A stretch of 64,000 bases of DNA from Streptomyces sp. NBC_01142 (lineage in GTDB: Bacteria; Actinomycetota; Actinomycetes; Streptomycetales; Streptomycetaceae), in assembly GCF_026341125.1 (NCBI RefSeq), contig NZ_JAPEOR010000002.1, forward strand, positions 3,155,001 through 3,219,000. The letters run 5' to 3'. The position numbers and the translations under genes are program-made. Below are positions 17,674 through 25,983 of the stretch, one piece after another. The notes under the pieces were generated by a model that was given only the letters and a program-made list of their open reading frames with translations, did not search any database and had not been told where the DNA came from. How positions within the stretch are numbered: position 1 is the first letter of the stretch; each line of letters starts with the position of its first letter.

Positions 17674-18570
17674 ATGGACCAGTCGGGCAGTCCGCAGGAG
17701 CCGCAGGGCACACAGGGCCTGCCCAGCTGTTACCGGCATCCGGGCCGCGAGACGGGCATCACCTGCACCCGCTGCGAGCGGCCGATCTGCACGGACTGCA
17801 TGGTCGACGCGTCGGTGGGGTTCCAGTGCCCCCAGTGCGTACGCACCGGGTCCGGTACGGGGCACGCGCCGACCGCGAACCAGCCGCGGACGATTGCCGG
17901 CGGCACCATCGCGGCCGACCCCTTCCTGGTCACCAAGATCCTTATCGCGATCAATGCCGCGGTGTTCGTCATGGTGCTTGTGCTCGGCGACCGGTTCGTC
18001 GCGGAGATGGAGCTGATCGGATATGCCCGCAATCCCCAGCTCGGCGGCGAAACCGTCGGAGTGGCGGACAACGAGTGGTACCGGCTGCTCACCGCGGCGT
18101 TTCTCCATGAGCAGGTACAGCACATCCTGTTCAACCTGCTGAGCCTGTGGTTCCTGGGCAGACTCGTGGAGCCGGAGCTCGGCCGGGCCCGCTATCTCGC
18201 CGTCTATCTGCTCTCGGGGCTTGGCGGCAGCGCTCTCGCCTATCTGATCGCCGCTCCGAACCAGCCCTCGCTGGGCGCCTCCGGCGCCATCTACGGCCTG
18301 ATGGGTGCTTTCGCCGTGCTGGTGCGACGCTCGAACCTCGACATGCGGCCGGTCATCGCACTGCTCGCACTCAGCCTGTTCTTCACCTTCACCTGGGACA
18401 ACATCTCCTGGGAGGCGCATATCGGCGGGCTTGTCGCCGGTGCGCTCGTCACGCTCGGCATGGTCTACGCGCCGAGCGCGCGACGGAACCTGGTGCAGTT
18501 CGGCACCTGTGCCCTGGTTCTTCTGGCGACTGTCACCCTCGTGGTGGCCAGGACCGCCTCGCTCACCTGA
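17674..18570 (+). CDS. Rhomboid intramembrane serine protease with N-terminal zinc finger
   Basis: This 298-residue membrane protease cuts within transmembrane segments. Residues 19-55 (CYRHPGRETGITC, CERPICTDCM, CPQC) form a B-box-like zinc-binding motif in the cytoplasm. Six or seven membrane helices follow. The catalytic Ser203 is in GASGAIYG and the catalytic His249 is in WEAHIGG. HEQVQHILFNLLSLW is the conserved helix 2 motif. The gene is a standard core neighbour of crgA in Streptomyces. Substrates are not known. Confidence 0.93.
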   Translation: MDQSGSPQEPQGTQGLPSCYRHPGRETGITCTRCERPICTDCMVDASVGFQCPQCVRTGSGTGHAPTANQPRTIAGGTIAADPFLVTKILIAINAAVFVMVLVLGDRFVAEMELIGYARNPQLGGETVGVADNEWYRLLTAAFLHEQVQHILFNLLSLWFLGRLVEPELGRARYLAVYLLSGLGGSALAYLIAAPNQPSLGASGAIYGLMGAFAVLVRRSNLDMRPVIALLALSLFFTFTWDNISWEAHIGGLVAGALVTLGMVYAPSARRNLVQFGTCALVLLATVTLVVARTASLT

Positions 18571-18589
18571 GCGTGAGCTTTCCCCAAAG

Positions 18590-18789
18590 TTGTCCACAGT
18601 GTGTGCTGGATCTTGTGCATGCTGTGGGGAACATGCGTGCCCCTTGTCACCGTGCTGGGTTTCCCCAGCAAGGACAAGGGGCGGGCCGTTTCATCAACAT
18701 GGCCGATGTAGTCACACCGGCGTCAACGCTCCGAGAGTTATCCACAGATCGTCTGACCTTTTCCCCACTGTGGACAACGCTGTGGATAA
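18590..18789. promoter_or_regulatory. Cluster of four perfect DnaA boxes
   Basis: TTGTCCACA at 18590-18598 and TTATCCACA at 18738-18746 lie on the plus strand. TGTGGACAA at 18769-18777 and TGTGGATAA at 18781-18789 are the same boxes on the minus strand, the last two only 12 bases apart. A degenerate box (TGTGGGGAA, 18624-18632) lies between. All sit in the non-coding gap between the convergent rhomboid and crgA genes. Streptomyces chromosomes are known to carry high-affinity DnaA-box clusters outside oriC that affect initiation frequency, and this is likely one of them. Confidence 0.8.
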
Positions 18790-18826
18790 CCTCAGGGCAA
18801 GGCTTGACGGCCGACCTGTGGAACAG

Positions 18827-19084
18827 CTACTTCCACTGAGTGGAGACGCCGAAGCCGGCGGCGATGAAGCCGAAGCCGGCAACGATGTTCCAGTTGCCGA
18901 AGCTCTTGATCGGAAGGTCGCCCTCGGTCACATAGAAGAGGACGATCCAGGCAAGTCCGATCAGGAACAGCGCGAGCATCACCGGGGCGACCCAGCTGCG
19001 GCTGGTCAGCTTGATGCTGGTCGCCTGCTTGGAAGCCGGCGGCGGTGTGAAATCGGCCTTCTTGCGGATACGTGACTTCGGCAC
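18827..19084 (-). CDS. crgA: Cell division protein CrgA
   Basis: This 85-residue protein has a basic cytoplasmic N-terminus ([14 protein letters not shown]) and two membrane helices ([21 protein letters not shown] and [18 protein letters not shown]). This is the CrgA pattern. CrgA binds FtsZ-ring proteins and penicillin-binding proteins and coordinates septation in mycelial actinobacteria. The gene is convergent to rhomboid and divergent from the DUF881 gene. Confidence 0.93.
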   Translation of the reverse strand: MPKSRIRKKADFTPPPASKQATSIKLTSRSWVAPVMLALFLIGLAWIVLFYVTEGDLPIKSFGNWNIVAGFGFIAAGFGVSTQWK

Positions 19085-19224
19085 GAGGGACTCTCCTGTC
19101 GATGCGCTGCGTGACCGCGCAGGGAACTGTGGCTGGCGCCGGGGCTGGCGTGAGGGGGAACACTGCCTCCCCCGGGCGTCCGTTAGCGTAGTGCTTCCGC
19201 GGCGCCGAAGGAGATAAGGGTACG

Positions 19225-19992
19225 TTGAGCAATTCTGCCGACTCCTCCCAAGGGCCCGTTCGCCCGTCCCGATGGCGTCCGGTCCGGCTGCTCACGGCTG
19301 CCGTATTCGCCCTTGCCGGCCTGATCTTCGTGACCAGCTTCAACACCGCCAAGGGCACCAATCTACGCACTGACGACTCGCTGCTGAAGCTTTCCGACCT
19401 GATCAAGCAGCGCAGCGAGAAGAACGGCGACCTCGACGAGTCCACCGCGGCGGTGCGCGAGGACGTGGACACTCTCGCCCAGCGCGACGACGGCTCCACC
19501 AAGGCCGAGGACGCGAAGCTGGGTGCCCTGGAGAAAGCCGCGGGAACCCAGAAGCTCAGCGGCGAGGCCCTCACCGTCACCCTGAACGACGCCCCGCCGA
19601 ATGCCCAGGCGGCCCCGGGCTACCCGGAGCCGCAGGCCAATGACCTGGTCATCCACCAGCAGGACCTGCAAGCCGTCGTGAATGCCCTCTGGCAGGGCGG
19701 CGCCAAGGGCATCCAGGTCATGGACCAGCGGCTGATCTCCACCAGCGCCGTGCGCTGCGTGGGCAACACGCTGATCCTCCAGGGGCGGGTCTACTCGCCG
19801 CCGTACAAGATCACGGCGGTCGGTGACCGGGACGCGCTCACGAAGGCGCTCGCCGAATCCCCGGCGATCCAGAACTACCAGCTGTATGTGAAGGCCTACG
19901 GCCTCGGCTGGAAAGTGGACGAGCGCGATGCGGTGACTCTTCCCGGCTACTCGGGCACAGTGGATCTCCACTACGCGAAGCCCGTGCAGTAG
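19225..19992 (+). CDS. DUF881 family membrane protein
   Basis: This 255-residue protein starts at TTG 19225 after GGAGATAAGG. It has a signal anchor ([18 protein letters not shown]), a coiled-coil-like acidic segment, and the DUF881 core ([43 protein letters not shown]). DUF881 proteins are found in Gram-positive bacteria near division genes; their exact function is not settled. It leads the sortase-pabA group, with a 21-base gap to the first sortase. Confidence 0.85.
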   Translation: MSNSADSSQGPVRPSRWRPVRLLTAAVFALAGLIFVTSFNTAKGTNLRTDDSLLKLSDLIKQRSEKNGDLDESTAAVREDVDTLAQRDDGSTKAEDAKLGALEKAAGTQKLSGEALTVTLNDAPPNAQAAPGYPEPQANDLVIHQQDLQAVVNALWQGGAKGIQVMDQRLISTSAVRCVGNTLILQGRVYSPPYKITAVGDRDALTKALAESPAIQNYQLYVKAYGLGWKVDERDAVTLPGYSGTVDLHYAKPVQ

Positions 19993-20013
19993 CCATCCGG
20001 GAGGGGCCGGGCG

Positions 20014-20766
20014 ATGTCGGTGTCGGTGTCGGTGCGACTGATCGTCAGGACCTTCAGCGAACTCTGCATCACCGTCGGCACGGTGATCGTGCTCTTTGTC
20101 GTGTACGTGCTGTTCTGGACCGGGGTCAAGGCCGACAGCGCGGCGGCCGGCCAGATCGACCAGCTCCGGAACCAGTGGTCGCAGGGCACGGTCGCGGCCC
20201 CCGTTCCGGAGCACACGACGACACCGAAGCCCGCCCCGACGCGCGCACCCGCCACCGCCCCTGCGCCTGCCCCTGCCCCTGCCCCGAAGGCGTACCGGGA
20301 CGGCAGGCCCTTCGCCCTCATGTACGTCCCGCGCTTCGGCAAGGGCTGGGACTGGCCGGTCCTGGAAGGCACCGAGGTGGGCACCCTGAAGAAGGGTCTC
20401 GGGCACTACGCCTCGACCGCCGCGCTCGGCGAGAGCGGCAACTTCTCGGTGGCCGGCCACCGCCGCACCTACGGCGATCCCTTCAAGGACTTCCCCAAGC
20501 TGCGCCCCGGGGACGCGGTCGTGCTGACGGACGGGACGACCTGGTTCACGTACCGCATCGACAACAGGCCCTACCGGACCGTCCCCAGCGATGTCGGCGT
20601 CATCGATCCCGTCCCGGACAAGGCCGGATTCGACGGTCCTGGACGCTATCTGACGCTGACCACCTGCGAGCCGGAGTGGGGCAGCAGCCACCGGCTCATC
20701 GTCTGGGCGCATCTGGACGCCACCCAGCCTGTGACGGACGGCAAACCGCAAGCTTTGCACAGCTGA
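20014..20766 (+). CDS. Class E sortase
   Basis: This 250-residue protein has an N-terminal membrane anchor (CITVGTVIVLFVVYVLFW), an extracellular Pro/Ala linker and the sortase beta barrel. VAGHRRTYGDPF carries the catalytic His, TLTTC the catalytic Cys and SSHRLIVWA the Arg. Class E sortases recognise LAXTG sorting signals and attach proteins such as chaplins to peptidoglycan. It is the first of three sortases within 3.7 kb. Confidence 0.92.
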   Translation: MSVSVSVRLIVRTFSELCITVGTVIVLFVVYVLFWTGVKADSAAAGQIDQLRNQWSQGTVAAPVPEHTTTPKPAPTRAPATAPAPAPAPAPKAYRDGRPFALMYVPRFGKGWDWPVLEGTEVGTLKKGLGHYASTAALGESGNFSVAGHRRTYGDPFKDFPKLRPGDAVVLTDGTTWFTYRIDNRPYRTVPSDVGVIDPVPDKAGFDGPGRYLTLTTCEPEWGSSHRLIVWAHLDATQPVTDGKPQALHS

Positions 20767-20822
20767 CCCATGTGCCCCTGCGGCCCTTTAGTCTGGTGCC
20801 GTACCAAACGGAAAGGGACAGC

Positions 20823-20996
20823 ATGTACGGCTGGATCTGGCGGCGTATGCCGGGCAACGCATGGGTGCGGGCGTTCATCTCGCTCGTGCTGCTCCTGGCG
20901 GTCGTCTACGTGCTGTTCCAGTACGTCTTCCCGTGGGCGGAGCCGCTGCTTCCGTTCAACGATGTAACGGTCGACGGGTCGGGGGCGGGCGGATGA
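20823..20996 (+). CDS. Small membrane protein between sortase and pabA
   Basis: This 57-residue protein begins MYGWIWRRMPGNAWVR and has one membrane helix (ISLVLLLAVVYVLFQYVF), followed by a short external tail. GGAAAGGGAC precedes the ATG and the stop overlaps the pabA start by ATGA, which supports real translation. It is conserved in kind in this Streptomyces position. The function is unknown. Confidence 0.75.
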   Translation: MYGWIWRRMPGNAWVRAFISLVLLLAVVYVLFQYVFPWAEPLLPFNDVTVDGSGAGG

Positions 20997-21631
20997 GCGC
21001 GCGCATCCTCGTCGTCGACAACTACGACAGCTTCGTTTTCAACCTCGTGCAGTACCTGTACCAGCTCGGCGCGGAGTGCGAGGTCCGGCGCAACGACGAG
21101 GTGGCCCTGGAACATGCGCAGGACGGCTTCGACGGGGTGCTGCTGTCTCCCGGCCCCGGCGCGCCCGAGCAGGCCGGTGTGTGCGTCGAGATGGTGCGCC
21201 ACTGCGCCGAGACGGGCGTCCCCGTTTTCGGTGTCTGCCTGGGCATGCAGTCGATGGCGGTGGCGTACGGCGGTGTGGTGGGCCGTGCCCCCGAGCTGCT
21301 GCACGGCAAGACCTCGCTGGTCACGCACGAGGGCAAGGGCGTCTTCGCCGGGCTGCCTTCGCCCTTCACCGCGACCCGCTACCACTCGCTGGCGGCCGAG
21401 CCGGCGGAGCTGCCGGACGAGCTGGAGGTCACGGCTCGTACGGCCGACGGCATCATCATGGGGCTGCGGCACCGTGAACTGGCCGTCGAGGGCGTGCAGT
21501 TCCATCCCGAGTCGGTCCTCACCGAGCACGGCCATCTGATGCTCGCCAACTGGCTGGAGCAGTGCGGCGACACCGGGGCGGTCGGGCGGTCGGCGGGGCT
21601 CGCACCGGTGGTGGGCAAGGCCGTGGCGTGA
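20993..21631 (+). CDS. pabA: Aminodeoxychorismate/anthranilate synthase glutamine amidotransferase
   Basis: This 212-residue class I glutamine amidotransferase starts VVDNYDSFVFN. The catalytic Cys82 is in GVCLGMQ and the His/Glu are in QFHPES near residue 175. It supplies ammonia from glutamine to PabB or TrpE to make aminodeoxychorismate (folate) or anthranilate (tryptophan). No synthase subunit is in the window, so the choice between pabA and trpG rests on the context seen in other Streptomyces. It overlaps both neighbours, so the sortases and this enzyme share a transcript, which is an odd mix. Confidence 0.88.
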   Translation: MSARILVVDNYDSFVFNLVQYLYQLGAECEVRRNDEVALEHAQDGFDGVLLSPGPGAPEQAGVCVEMVRHCAETGVPVFGVCLGMQSMAVAYGGVVGRAPELLHGKTSLVTHEGKGVFAGLPSPFTATRYHSLAAEPAELPDELEVTARTADGIIMGLRHRELAVEGVQFHPESVLTEHGHLMLANWLEQCGDTGAVGRSAGLAPVVGKAVA

Positions 21632-22935
21632 GTGCCCCGCGCCCCGAGGACGAGTACGACCCGCTGACGGATCCGCTGCCGCCGGGGGAGCACGGTTCGC
21701 CGTGGTTCCGGGCGGCGAATGTGCAAGAGCCCGAGGCGCTGGAGCCCCAAGCTCAGCATCAGCCCCACCAGCATCAGCCCCACCAGCAACAGTCCCACCA
21801 GCAACAGTCCCACCAGCAACAGTCCCACCAGCATCAGCCCCAACCTCAGCATCAGCCCCAGGAGTGGTACGACCCGGAGGGCTATCAGCGGGACTGGTAC
21901 GCGGAGCCGGCCCCGGCTCCTGCCCCGGCAACGCAGCGGATACCGCGTCCGGCAGCCGAGTCGGTTCCCGAACTCGCTTCCGAGTTCGTTCGGGGGTCTG
22001 TTCCCGAGCCGACAGTGGTCTCCGATCCCGTACCCGTTCCGGACGACGAGACCGTAGCCCTCCGTACGTCGGACACCCGGCGCGCGGTGGAGACCCCTGC
22101 CGGTCCCGGCCGTGCCGAGCGCCGCAGGGCGGCCAAGGGGCGCGGCCGTAGGCGTCCTGAGCCCGTTCCCGGGGTCTCAGGAGCCACTGCCGCCTCCCAT
22201 GCCTCGGCGGCCCCCGCCAGGCCTCTTTCGCGCGTCGAGGCCCGCCGTGCGGCGCGTGCGCAGAAAGACAGCCCCGCAGTCATCGCCAGCCGCGTGACCG
22301 GTGAACTCTTCATCACCTTCGGCGTCTTGATGCTGCTGTTCGTCACGTACCAGCTCTGGTGGACGAACATCCTCGCCGGGCAGCAGGCCAGCCAGGAGAC
22401 GAACAAGATCCAGGAGGAATGGGCGAAGGGCCGGACGCCGGGTGCGTTCGAGCCCGGTCAGGGATTCGCCATCATGCACATCCCCAAACTGGATGTTGTC
22501 GTCCCGATCGCCGAGGGCATCAGCAAGCCCAAGGTCCTCGACCGCGGCATGGTCGGCCACTACGCCGAGGGGCAGCTCAAGACCGCGATGCCCGCGGACA
22601 AGAAGGGCAACTTCGCGGTCGCCGGGCACCGCAACACCCACGGCGAACCGTTCCGCTACATCAACCACCTCGAGCCGGGTGACCCGATCGTGGTGGAGAC
22701 GCAGGACGCCTACTACACGTACGAGATGGCGAACATCCTCCCCCAGACGGCACCCTCGAACGTCTCCGTGATCGGTGCGGTGCCGCCGGGCTCCGGCTTC
22801 ACCGGGCCGGGCCGGTACATCACGCTCACGACGTGTACGCCCGAGTTCACGAGTACGTATCGAATGATCGTGTGGGGCAAGATGGTCGAGGAACGGCCGC
22901 GCAGCAAGGGAAAACCGGACGCGCTCGTCGGCTGA
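21628..22935 (+). CDS. Class E sortase with long repetitive cytoplasmic N-terminus
   Basis: This protein of about 435 residues starts at a GTG overlapping the pabA stop. Residues 1-210 are low complexity: a His/Gln/Pro repeat (QPHQQQSHQQQSHQ) encoded by 15-bp DNA repeats at about 21753-21850, then Pro/Ala and Arg-rich segments. A membrane helix (GELFITFGVLMLLFVTYQLWW) leads to the sortase domain: VAGHRNTHGEPF (His), TLTTC (Cys), STYRMIVWG (Arg). The very long cytoplasmic part is unusual for a sortase and may vary in repeat number. Confidence 0.9.
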   Translation: MSAPRPEDEYDPLTDPLPPGEHGSPWFRAANVQEPEALEPQAQHQPHQHQPHQQQSHQQQSHQQQSHQHQPQPQHQPQEWYDPEGYQRDWYAEPAPAPAPATQRIPRPAAESVPELASEFVRGSVPEPTVVSDPVPVPDDETVALRTSDTRRAVETPAGPGRAERRRAAKGRGRRRPEPVPGVSGATAASHASAAPARPLSRVEARRAARAQKDSPAVIASRVTGELFITFGVLMLLFVTYQLWWTNILAGQQASQETNKIQEEWAKGRTPGAFEPGQGFAIMHIPKLDVVVPIAEGISKPKVLDRGMVGHYAEGQLKTAMPADKKGNFAVAGHRNTHGEPFRYINHLEPGDPIVVETQDAYYTYEMANILPQTAPSNVSVIGAVPPGSGFTGPGRYITLTTCTPEFTSTYRMIVWGKMVEERPRSKGKPDALVG

Positions 22936-22984
22936 GACGCTGACACACCGAGGGACTTCAAGCTTCAAGACGGGAACAGGTGCA

Positions 22985-23662
22985 GTGGCACGTGCACGAA
23001 GCCGGATCGCCGGCGCCATCAGCGTCTTCGGCGAGCTGCTGATCACCGCAGGTGTGGTGCTGGGGCTCTTCGTCGTCTACTCGCTGTGGTGGACGAACGT
23101 TCTTGCCGACCGTGAGGCCGCCAAGCAGGGTGACCGGATGCGCAACGACTGGGCGAACAGCGGTCCTGGCGCGCTCGACACCAAGGACGGTATCGGCTTC
23201 CTCCATGTACCCGCCATGAGTGGCGGCGAGGTGCTGGTGAAGCAGGGCACTGACGCCGAGGGCCTCAACAACGGCATCGCCGGCTACTACACCGACCCCA
23301 TCAAGTCGGCGCTCCCCTGGGAGAAGAAGGGGAACTTCACGCTGGCCGCGCACCGGGACGGGCACGGCGCGAAATTCCACAACATCCACAAGCTCAAGGA
23401 CGGCGATCCGATCGTCTTCGAGACGCGGGACACCTGGTACGTCTACAAGGTCTACAACAGGCTTCCGGAGACCTCGAAGTACAACGTGGATGTCCTGCAG
23501 CCGGTCCCGAAGGAGTCGGGGAAGAAGAAGCCGGGCCGCTACATCACGCTGACGACGTGTACGCCTGTCTACACCTCGGACTACCGGTACATCGTGTGGG
23601 GTGAGCTGGAGCGCACGGAGAAGGTCGACAAGGAGCGCACGCTGCCGGCGGAGCTGCGCTAG
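22985..23662 (+). CDS. Class E sortase
   Basis: This 225-residue protein starts at GTG 22985 after ACGGGAACAG. It has a membrane anchor (FGELLITAGVVLGLFVVYSLWW), then the sortase fold with AAHRDGHG (His), TLTTC (Cys) and SDYRYIVWG (Arg). The third and shortest sortase of the group, it resembles the Streptomyces housekeeping SrtE type most closely. A bidirectional terminator follows, before the convergent pknB. Confidence 0.92.
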   Translation: MARARSRIAGAISVFGELLITAGVVLGLFVVYSLWWTNVLADREAAKQGDRMRNDWANSGPGALDTKDGIGFLHVPAMSGGEVLVKQGTDAEGLNNGIAGYYTDPIKSALPWEKKGNFTLAAHRDGHGAKFHNIHKLKDGDPIVFETRDTWYVYKVYNRLPETSKYNVDVLQPVPKESGKKKPGRYITLTTCTPVYTSDYRYIVWGELERTEKVDKERTLPAELR

Positions 23663-23736
23663 CCGGCACGTACGGCGCGCACACGCACGGCGCGCACACG
23701 CAGCACGGCACGCAGGTGTGTGCGGTACGGACGACG

Positions 23737-23771
23737 GAAGCCCCGGCACCCTTGGTGGGTGCCGGGGCTTC
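23737..23771. terminator. Bidirectional terminator between sortase and pknB genes
   Basis: GAAGCCCCGGCACCC pairs perfectly with its complement across TTGGT. It lies between convergent genes and can serve both. Confidence 0.85.
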
Positions 23772-23806
23772 TCGCTGTGCCGTGTGCGAGAGAGAGCGGA
23801 GAAAGA

Positions 23807-25816
23807 TCAGTCGCTGTCCCCGACCGCGCCGCCGATGATTCCGCCGCCGTTCCCGCCGCCGTTCTGACCACCGTTGTTCCCGCCACCACCGAAGGTGGTG
23901 AGAGTGATCGTCGTGGTCGCCGGGTCCACCGGTGTGTTGGGCTGCGGGTCCATGGCCGTGACGAGCGCGTTGTCGTCCTGAGAGCTGCCCGGCGCGAACT
24001 GGATGTTCGTGAAGCCGTTCTGGGCCAGGATCTGCTTGGCCTCGGCGACGCTCCTGGTCCTGACCTCGGGAACCGGGACCTGTGTCTGCTGCGGGCCCTT
24101 GGAGACCTGCAGCGTCACCTGGCTGCCCTTCTCCGCGTTGGAGTTGCCCGTCGGGGACTGCGCGACGACCTCACCCAGCGGCTTTTCCGAGTCGACGTCG
24201 ACGCGGGCGACCGTGAAGGCGAGTGTTTCGAGCTGGCTCTTGGCGGCGTCGAACTGCTGGCCGACCACGTCGGGCACCTCGCGCGTGGACTTCTTGGCCA
24301 CCTTGAGGGTGACTTCGGTCTTCTGCTCGGTCCTGGAGTTGCCGTCCGGGCTCTGCGAGATGACCTCGCCGGGCTCCTGCTCGGAGGACTCGACCTCCAC
24401 GATCTTGACCGTGAAGTCCTTCTTCTCGAGGTTCTCCGTCGCCCGCTCCACCTGCTGACCGACCACGTCGGGGACCTCGACCAGGGGGGCGCCCTCGGAG
24501 ACGACGACCTCGATGGTCTCGCCTTCCTCCATCTCGCCGCCCTCAGGAGTCTGGCGGCAGATGCTGCCCTTGGCCTCTTCGCAGCGGTCCGTGCCCGACT
24601 GGGTGACCTTGACCCGCGCGTTCTCCGCGAGCTTCCGAGCTTCCTGGAAGGGCTTTCCCACGAGTTGCGGCACGGGCACGCTCCCGTTTGCGCCGCCGTC
24701 GTTGTCGAAGACCGCCCTGCCGATCAGCACCGCCCCGACCAGCACCAGGATGCCCGCGAGCACCAGCAGAATCGTCGAGGTGTTCGATTTCTTCTGCCGA
24801 CGGCGGTCCGGACGGTCGTCGTAACCGTCGTAGCCGCCGTCCTCGGGGTTCACCGGTGGGAGCATCGAGGTCTGGCCGGCCGGGTCGGCCTGGCGCAGTG
24901 CCGTGGTCGGTCGGTCCTCCGGGGCGTATCCGCCGCCGTAACCGGCCGCGCCCATCGCCGCCGTCGCCGCGACCGGCTGGCCGTCGAGGCAGGCCTCGAT
25001 GTCCGCGCGCATCTCGTCGGCCGACTGGTAGCGGTAGTCGGGGTCCTTGACCAGGGCCTTCAGGACAATGGCGTCCATTTCGGGCGTGATCTCGGGGTCG
25101 AAGTTGCTGGGCGGCTGCGGCTCTTCCCGTACGTGCTGGTAGGCCACCGCCACCGGGGAGTCGCCCACGAAGGGGGGACGGACGGTGAGGAGCTCGTAGA
25201 GCAGACAGCCGGTGGAGTACAGGTCGGAGCGCGCATCGACCTGTTCGCCCTTGGCCTGCTCCGGGGAGAGGTACTGGGCGGTGCCGATGACGGCCGCGGT
25301 CTGCGTCATCGTCATACCGGAGTCGCCCATCGCACGCGCGATGCCGAAGTCCATGACCTTGACCTGGCCGGTGCGCGTCAGCATGACGTTCGCCGGCTTG
25401 ATGTCGCGGTGCACGATGCCGTTGCGGTGCGAGTACTCGAGCGCCTGGAGGATGCCGATGGTCATCTCCAGCGTGCGCTCGGGCAGCAGCTTGCGCCCCG
25501 AGTGCAGAAGCTCACGCAGAGTGGAGCCGTCGACGTACTCCATCACGATGTACGGGATGGAGATGTTGTCGACGTAGTCCTCGCCGGTGTCGTAGACCGC
25601 GACGATCGCCGGGTGGTTGAGCGAGGCGGCCGACTGGGCCTCACGGCGGAACCGGGCCTGGAAGGACGGGTCACGGGCGAGGTCGGCCCGCAGCGTCTTC
25701 ACGGCGACGGTGCGGCCGAGCCGGGTGTCGTGGGCGAGGTAGACCTCAGCCATGCCACCGCGGCCGAGCACCGAGCCCAGTTCGTACCGGCCGCCGAGGC
25801 GACGCGGCTCTTCCAT
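23807..25816 (-). CDS. pknB: Ser/Thr protein kinase PknB with four PASTA domains
   Basis: This protein of about 669 residues starts at ATG 25816 (EEPRRLGGRYELGSVLG). Kinase motifs are GRGGMAEVYLAHD, VAVKTL, HRDIKPANVML and DFGIAR. After a juxtamembrane region comes one helix (TILLVLAGILVLVGAVLIG) and four extracellular PASTA repeats (VPQLVGKPF, VPDVVGQQV, VPDVVGQQF, VPEVRTRSV). PASTA domains bind muropeptides, linking cell-wall state to phosphorylation of division and wall proteins. It is the last gene of the fhaA-fhaB-PP2C-rodA-pbpA-pknB operon. The C-terminus is an unusual Gly/Asn run (GGGNNGGQNGGGNGGG). Confidence 0.95.
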   Translation of the reverse strand: MEEPRRLGGRYELGSVLGRGGMAEVYLAHDTRLGRTVAVKTLRADLARDPSFQARFRREAQSAASLNHPAIVAVYDTGEDYVDNISIPYIVMEYVDGSTLRELLHSGRKLLPERTLEMTIGILQALEYSHRNGIVHRDIKPANVMLTRTGQVKVMDFGIARAMGDSGMTMTQTAAVIGTAQYLSPEQAKGEQVDARSDLYSTGCLLYELLTVRPPFVGDSPVAVAYQHVREEPQPPSNFDPEITPEMDAIVLKALVKDPDYRYQSADEMRADIEACLDGQPVAATAAMGAAGYGGGYAPEDRPTTALRQADPAGQTSMLPPVNPEDGGYDGYDDRPDRRRQKKSNTSTILLVLAGILVLVGAVLIGRAVFDNDGGANGSVPVPQLVGKPFQEARKLAENARVKVTQSGTDRCEEAKGSICRQTPEGGEMEEGETIEVVVSEGAPLVEVPDVVGQQVERATENLEKKDFTVKIVEVESSEQEPGEVISQSPDGNSRTEQKTEVTLKVAKKSTREVPDVVGQQFDAAKSQLETLAFTVARVDVDSEKPLGEVVAQSPTGNSNAEKGSQVTLQVSKGPQQTQVPVPEVRTRSVAEAKQILAQNGFTNIQFAPGSSQDDNALVTAMDPQPNTPVDPATTTITLTTFGGGGNNGGQNGGGNGGGIIGGAVGDSD

Positions 25817-25983
25817 ACTGTTCCAGCCCTCTCCGTCAGTCCCGACCGCACCCGTGTGTGTTCCGGCGGTGTGCTGTTCGCGCATACGCTACCGGGCACG
25901 CCCGGCCGGATCCGACCGCAACCGTCAGCTGATACCTGACCGGTATAGCAATGTGCAGGTATGGGCGCCGGGCGTGATCCGTG

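Noticed and set aside
19363..20760. 465-residue minus-strand frame across DUF881 and sortase genes
   Set aside because: It is antisense to two good genes and its product is low-complexity Arg/Val/Gly.
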